Assembly (NCBI GenBank): GCA_964537555.1
Contig: CAZIAD010000042.1
Span: forward strand, 1-27,364
DNA from: CAYRWR01 sp964537555
GTDB taxonomy: Bacteria > Spirochaetota > Brevinematia > Brevinematales > CAYRWR01
Direction: 5' to 3'
Length of the DNA: 27,364 bases
Positions 23,335 to 27,364 of this stretch are shown here, piece by piece. A program made the position numbers and the translations under genes. The first letter of the stretch is position 1. Each line of letters opens with the position of its first letter. Below the pieces are notes generated by a model that was not told the origin of the DNA, did not search any database, and worked only from the letters and a program-made list of their open reading frames with translations.

Positions 23335-23362
23335 TTGACATTCCCCCGGAATATAATAAGAT
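23335..23362 (+). promoter_or_regulatory. Promoter of the glycine-rich protein gene
   Basis: TTGACA (23335-23340), a 16-base spacer and TAAGAT (23357-23362), 27 bases before the ATG. A perfect TATAAT at 23352 is too close to this -35 box to pair with it. Confidence 0.6.
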
Positions 23363-23388
23363 AAGTAAAATGAATTTCGGAGGCATAT

Positions 23389-23733
23389 ATGGGATTACTG
23401 GATAAGATCATCAAGGGTGTGACGGGCGGAGGCCTGAGTGGCGGACTGGGTAATCTGCTGGGGGGTAACCTGGCCAACCTCATGGGGGGCAGCGGTAACC
23501 TGCTCCAGAAGTTCCAGATGCTCAATAATGACAGGATGAGCAATGATGACATCCAGGTAGACCTGGAAAGCCTCAAACAAAACCCCGAGTCCAATACCCT
23601 GGACATACAGAATATCATCGGCAAGCTGGGAGGCAGCAAAGTCTCTCTGAGCAGCCTCAAAAACCTGGTCATGGACAAGTCTACCAATGTAGGCGACTCT
23701 CTTAAGGATATCTTCTCCAAACTGGGAAAGTAA
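23389..23733 (+). CDS. Small glycine-rich protein, unknown function
   Basis: A 114-aa protein. GGAGG lies before the ATG. The start MGLLDKIIKGVTGGG followed by a Gly/Leu/Asn-rich segment (GGLGNLLGGNLANLMGGSGN) resembles the N-terminus of YidB/DUF937 proteins, but the C-terminal half (a Ser/Leu/Lys-rich helical stretch ending SLKDIFSKLGK) does not clearly match. There is no signal peptide. It has its own promoter and a strong terminator, so it is a single-gene unit, and is probably well expressed. Confidence 0.75.
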   Translation: MGLLDKIIKGVTGGGLSGGLGNLLGGNLANLMGGSGNLLQKFQMLNNDRMSNDDIQVDLESLKQNPESNTLDIQNIIGKLGGSKVSLSSLKNLVMDKSTNVGDSLKDIFSKLGK

Positions 23734-23741
23734 GCGGATCT

Positions 23742-23767
23742 ACACCCCTTCGGGGGTGTTTTTTTAT
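23742..23767 (+). terminator. Intrinsic terminator with UUCG loop
   Basis: ACACCCC and GGGGTGT form a perfect stem closed by a TTCG tetraloop and followed by a T-tract. Confidence 0.9.
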
Positions 23768-23794
23768 ACCTCTGTCTGACGAGCCTGTCCTTTT

Positions 23795-23822
23795 TTGATT
23801 AACATTTTTAGTATTATAGTAT
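23795..23822 (+). promoter_or_regulatory. Possible promoter of the WG-repeat lipoprotein
   Basis: TTGATT (23795-23800), a 16-base spacer and TAGTAT (23817-23822), 43 bases before the ATG. Confidence 0.4.
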
Positions 23823-23865
23823 ATTATATATCCATCGATTATTACGGGTAAATAAGGATGAAAAG

Positions 23866-25684
23866 ATGCAAAAAATAATTCTGACTGCACTTCTGGGGGT
23901 GATCAGTATATGCCTGTCCTGTGAGCAGGGAATAAAAACCAGTATTGTACCTCTATCCGATTCACGACTCCAGCCCTGTTATCTGAATAATAAATGGGGT
24001 TTTCGAGATCAATACGGGTACATCATCATCCCCCCCCCGCTATGACTACTACAAGGGCTTTGATAATGTGCTGGGCATAGGGATAGTCATGTCCCATAAT
24101 AAATGGTTTTATATCGATTCTCAGGGAAAAGAACTGTTTCAAAAAAGATTTGATGAAGCAAGTCCTTTTCAGATAGTGGAGGGTAACCTGTCACTGGTGG
24201 CACGAGTCAGGAATGGAGATCTCTGGGGGATAATCGATGCCGGAGGTGAATGGCTAGTAAAGCCGCAATACTCCTCCCTTTATACCTATCACGCTGGCCT
24301 GGCCCGGGCAGAAGACCCGCAATCAGGTCTATTTGGCTATATCAATTTACAAGGAAAAGAGGTCATTCCCTGCCAGTTTGAAGATGCGGATTCATTTGAG
24401 CACGGATATGCCGTCATCCGGATGTACAGCAATGACATCTGGATGAATGCTGCCATAGATTCATGCGGTAAGGTTATCATAGCCTATACCAGTAATACTC
24501 TGGAGATACTCAGTGAAAAGTCCTGGTGCCTTATGAGACAGGGCAAGAGATATCTATATGACTTCAAGGGCCGCCCGGTATTAAAAAAAGGGTATGACTT
24601 TATCAATGAACTGGAGCCCGGATTGTATATTGTCCGGGATGATAATCAGGAATTTCTCCTGGATCAAAGTGAAAACATCCTGAGTCCTCTCTGTGACCTG
24701 ATACATCCCTTTGACAGCAATCTACTGGCTATAGCGGAACGGTCTGAAGATACTACAGACTCTACACGCATGATCTATACTCTGATAGATAAACAGGGCC
24801 GGCAGCTGAGCCCCTGGTGCGACCGGATCACTGCCTGGACCAATGAGCTGTACCGGCTGAGTCAGGACACAGATTCTGACACTGCACAGGAATGGCTGAT
24901 CGACAGTACAGGCCGAGCTGTCTCTGAGAAATATTCCGGGATAGACAACATGAGTGAAGGTATAGCCAGGGTATATGACCTTAAATCCTTTAATTACGGA
25001 TACATAGATCTCAGGGGGCGTCCCCTCACCCCCATGGTGTACACAGAAGCCGACTATTTTTCTGAAGGCAAAGCGGCTGTCCGGATTGTAAATGAAGCTT
25101 ATTATATCGATACCAATGGCCAGGCTTTATTTGGAAAGGTATTCCGCCATACCGAGTCTTTTTCCGAAGACCGGGCACAGATATATGTAAAGCCGGGACA
25201 GTCCACCTATATAGATCAGTACGGGGAACTGATCACACAAACATTTTACTATGACACGCATTACTTTAAACACGGAAGAGGACGGGTAGAAAAAGACGGT
25301 AAGACAGCTTTTGTGGATAAACAGGGGAATATCATATCAGACTGGTACGATGAAGCCGGGGATTTTCACGAGACTGCTCCTGACAATAAAAAATATATGG
25401 CCCTGGTACGAAAGGGGACAAAGTATGGATTTATTGACTATGATGGACATCTGAAGATTCCCTGTGTCTATGACCTGGCTTTTGACTATAGTTTTGGAGT
25501 AAGTCTGGTCAAGGGGGATATAAATGATGAATCATCCTGGGGCTATATCGATGATAATGGAAAAACACTACTTCCTCTGAAATACAGAAACCTGGACCGT
25601 TTCGAGAGCTACATCAAAAGTGTCCGCATCGAGTATGATAAACTGATACTCATCAATAATAAAGGCGAGAAGATCAGTGAGTAG
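23866..25684 (+). pseudogene. WG-repeat lipoprotein with frame broken at a C9 tract (phase-variable or mutated)
   Basis: ATG 23866 (AAGGA upstream) opens a lipoprotein signal peptide ending ICLSC and a first WG repeat (NNKWGFRDQYGYIIIPP). At 24030-24038 there are nine C's. With nine, the frame ends at TGA 24049 or so; with eight it would read IIPPRYDYYKGF and continue in frame to 25684, about 605 residues. The remainder (from 24068 as a long open frame) is about ten WG repeats (e.g. LFGYINLQGKEVIPCQF, YGFIDYDGHLKIPCVY). WG/KWG repeats are common on bacterial surface proteins and probably bind ligands. The tract may be a slippage switch, a fixed mutation or a sequencing error in a homopolymer. 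Confidence 0.75.
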
Positions 25685-25705
25685 ATTGTAGTAGAGTATA
25701 AGCAA

Positions 25706-25824
25706 AAGTGATCCTTCCTCTCCAGTATAAATACAGGGACCCTTTTCAGAGTTACAAAGGAAAGGTATACACAGAGAAAGGCGCATTTTATATCAAGAAT
25801 CAGGGTGAAGTGATCGCCCAATAG
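25706..25824 (+). pseudogene. Detached C-terminal WG-type repeat remnant
   Basis: After the WG gene's stop codon a different frame reads KVILPLQYKYRDPFQSYKGK and ends FYIKNQGEVIAQ with TAG at 25822. This aligns with the end of the WG protein (KTLLPLKYRNLDRFESY ... INNKGEKISE). It is either one more repeat lost by a frameshift and stop, or a duplicated end. Confidence 0.5.
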
Positions 25825-25896
25825 CGAGCCGGGATGAAAATAGATTTTAATCAGCTGTTTCATTATACTCTGTTATAAAAACTTAAGGATTTGATT

Positions 25897-26868
25897 ATGA
25901 TCAGAGATCAGTGGTACGTGATATTATCATCTAAGGATGTCAAAAAAGGCCGGCTCTTCGGGGTGACCCGGATGGGGAAAAAGCTGGTGCTATGGCGTGA
26001 CCACTCCGGCCTGCACTGCATCGCCGACCAGTGTGCCCACCGGGGGGCCTCCCTGTGCCAGGGAAAGCTCATCGAGGATAGGGTACAGTGTCCTTTTCAC
26101 GGCTTCCGCTATGACGGTAGCGGACGTATCACCCTCATCCCCGCCAATGGAAAAAACACCCCCGTGCCGGAGCAGTTCAAGGGTGTAAGCTACCCCGTCT
26201 ACGAGGACCAGGGTTTTATCTGGATCTGGTGGGGGGATAAAAAACCCGACCCGGCCCAGCCCCCTTTCTTTGACAACCTGGACCCCCGCATGGGCTACGC
26301 TGAGGTCCCCGACCCCTGGCATACCCACTACTCCCGGGTCATAGAAAATCAGCTCGATGTAGTCCATCTCCCTTTTGTCCATCACAACACCATCGGCCGG
26401 GGTAACCGTACCGTGGTAGACGGCCCCCGGGTGGAGTGGAAGGACAGTGACAAATTCCACCTCTATGTGTTTAACCGCACCGATGACGGTACCCCGCCCC
26501 TCAGGCCGGCCCAGCTGGGGGCCAGAGAGAGCGCAGTCCACCTGGAGTTTATCTTCCCTAACCTGTGGCAGAACTACATCGCCCCGGTCATCCGGGTCAT
26601 GGCTGCCTTTGTCCCTATGGATGAGGAGCACACCATCCTCTACCTGCGCTTTTATGCCCGTTTCAGCCCCTGGAAATGGCTCAACACGCTCCTGGCCCGG
26701 ATAGCTATGCCCTTTAACCTAATAGTGGCCCACCAGGACCGGCGGGTAGTGCAGAATCAGCGCCCCTACGCCTCAGCCTACAAGGGCGGGGAGAAGCTCA
26801 TACAGTGAGACTATCCCATCGTGGAGTACAGACGGCGGCGGGATGAGCTGCTGAACAGAACTAAGTGA
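25897..26868 (+). CDS. Rieske-type non-heme iron oxygenase; in-frame TGA at 26806
   Basis: A 303-aa product to the first stop. ATG 25897 has AGGA 7 bases upstream. The Rieske cluster motif CAH (Cys46, His48) and CPFH (Cys65, His68) is complete. The catalytic iron site ENQLDVVHLPFVHH (Asp154, His157, His162) is also complete. It resembles alpha subunits of the pheophorbide-oxygenase/aromatic ring-hydroxylating type, which need a separate reductase that is not seen here. After TGA 26806-26808 the same frame stays open for 19 codons (DYPIVEYRRRRDELL) to TGA 26866. The reading EKLIQ-stop-DYPI suggests that the family's usual GDXPI sequence was broken by a GGA to TGA change, losing a short C-terminal tail. 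Confidence 0.85.
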
Positions 26869-26923
26869 TCTGTTTCTCAAGGTATGATTCAATTTTAAAA
26901 AGTCACTCATTGAATGCAGGAAT

Positions 26924-26960
26924 AGAGGGGTTGCCTATTTAGACAGCCCCTTTATTGTTT
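26924..26960 (+). terminator. Intrinsic terminator after the Rieske gene
   Basis: AGAGGGGTTG pairs with CAGCCCCTTT (10 bp with two G-T pairs) around a 10-base loop, followed by a T-rich tail. Confidence 0.65.
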
Positions 26961-26973
26961 GGACTTTTTTTAC

Positions 26974-27000
26974 TTGCAATTTTTACCAGTGTCGTATAAT
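26974..27000 (+). promoter_or_regulatory. Promoter of the AAA ATPase gene
   Basis: TTGCAA (26974-26979), a short 15-base spacer and a perfect TATAAT (26995-27000), 36 bases before the ATG. Confidence 0.5.
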
Positions 27001-27035
27001 CTAAAGTAGGAATTTATATTTTACGAGGATATTGT

Positions 27036-27364
27036 AATGTATATAGAAAGGCAATTGCAGTCAGTTATCCTGGATATGTCTAAGGTTTTTCCGGTCATTC
27101 TTCTTACCGGTCCCCGTCAGGTAGGAAAGACAACTTTACTGCAGAAAATACAGGAAAAAGAAAGAAACTATGTCACTTTGGATGACCCTCTGATCAGGGA
27201 ATTAGCGGTAAATGAACCCGGCCTGTTTTTTCAAAGATACCAGCCTCCTTTGATTATTGATGAAATACAATATGCTCCTAATCTACTTCCTTACATAAAG
27301 CTACAGGTAGACCGGAATAAAAACAAGGGGCAGTATTGGTTGACCGGGTCGCAGATGTTTCATC
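27036..27364 (+). CDS. AAA ATPase, DUF4143-type, partial at window edge
   Basis: The first 109 codons of a larger gene (the family is usually about 380-420 aa). GAGGAT lies before the ATG. The Walker A motif GPRQVGKTT (Gly25-Thr33), Walker B region PPLIIDEIQYAP and the sensor-like LTGSQ are those of the AAA_14/DUF4143 proteins. Members often contain a C-terminal nuclease-like DUF4143 domain and are spread by horizontal transfer. Their cellular role is unclear. The C-terminus lies beyond the window. Confidence 0.88.

Noticed and set aside
23066..23388. Pseudogene or small RNA between the GNAT and glycine-rich genes
   Set aside because: Short open stretches and weak hairpins exist but no consistent frame, motif or terminator supports a call.
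25990..26631. 213-aa minus-strand ORF
   Set aside because: It is a shadow of the Rieske gene, which has complete metal-binding motifs.
10371..26808. Alternative genetic code with TGA as a sense codon
   Set aside because: Three frames are broken by TGA, but TGA also ends intact genes such as the HAD, ankyrin and GNAT genes with good operon spacing, so ordinary nonsense mutations are more likely.

Overview
The window joins two different kinds of DNA. The left third (about 1-7920, possibly to 10276) is A+T-rich in its coding parts and is a mobile integron gene-cassette array. Short plus-strand ORFs, mostly one per unit, are separated by G+C-rich imperfect palindromes bounded by R''-like (consensus RYYYAAC) and R'-like (GTTRRRY) core sites, the architecture of integron attC sites. 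I count seven clear attC sites (1786-1843, 3744-3800, 4191-4243, 4980-5032, 5940-5997, 6734-6786, 7254-7310) and one degenerate candidate (10217-10276). No integrase gene or attI site is in the window. If the array follows the usual polarity, they would lie to the left. The rest (about 10.5-27.4 kb) is a more G+C-rich chromosomal segment with ordinary housekeeping and accessory genes and several decayed genes.

Organism: a bacterium rich in lipoproteins, with WG-repeat, BIG2/propeller and DUF1566-type surface proteins, TTG starts and a chromosomal cassette array. This fits the Spirochaetota (Treponema/Spirochaeta-like) best, since Treponema denticola is a known carrier of a chromosomal integron. 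This is an inference from gene style and not from a marker gene.

Layout of the array: unit 0 (1-1837, 5' end not seen) has a small unknown protein plus a radical SAM enzyme. Unit 1 (1838-3794) has a secreted esterase. Unit 2 (3795-4237) has an Imm8-like immunity protein. Unit 3a (4238-5026) has a secreted unknown protein. Unit 4 (5027-5991) has a lipoprotein. Unit 3b (5992-6780) is an exact copy of 3a. Unit 5 (6781-7304) has a small unknown protein. Unit 6 starts at 7305 with a lipoprotein and has no clear attC of its own, unless it runs to the degenerate site near 10270, in which case it includes an inverted 676-aa lipoprotein gene. The two ends of each unit are complementary to each other well beyond the 7-base core boxes. 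Two units also share long G+C-rich terminal arms.

Layout of the rest: a decayed cassette (10310-10463), a decayed lipoprotein gene and an intact BIG2/seven-blade lipoprotein (minus strand) with homologous signal peptides, a 600-bp stretch without an intact gene, a DUF1566 fragment, a HEAT-repeat protein, a membrane histidine kinase, a U32/RlhA-type protein with an apparently leaderless promoter, a DUF3109-GNAT-DUF3795 cluster, an NTF2-like protein, a DUF2461 protein, a HAD-lipoprotein-ankyrin-GNAT operon, a small glycine-rich protein, a WG-repeat lipoprotein whose frame is broken at a nine-C tract, a Rieske oxygenase with an in-frame TGA 20 codons before its likely natural end, and the start of a DUF4143-type AAA ATPase.

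How they work together: the left part is a store of promoter-poor or self-promoted adaptive genes, mainly exported proteins plus an immunity protein. The right part shows ongoing decay and possible on/off switching of surface proteins.
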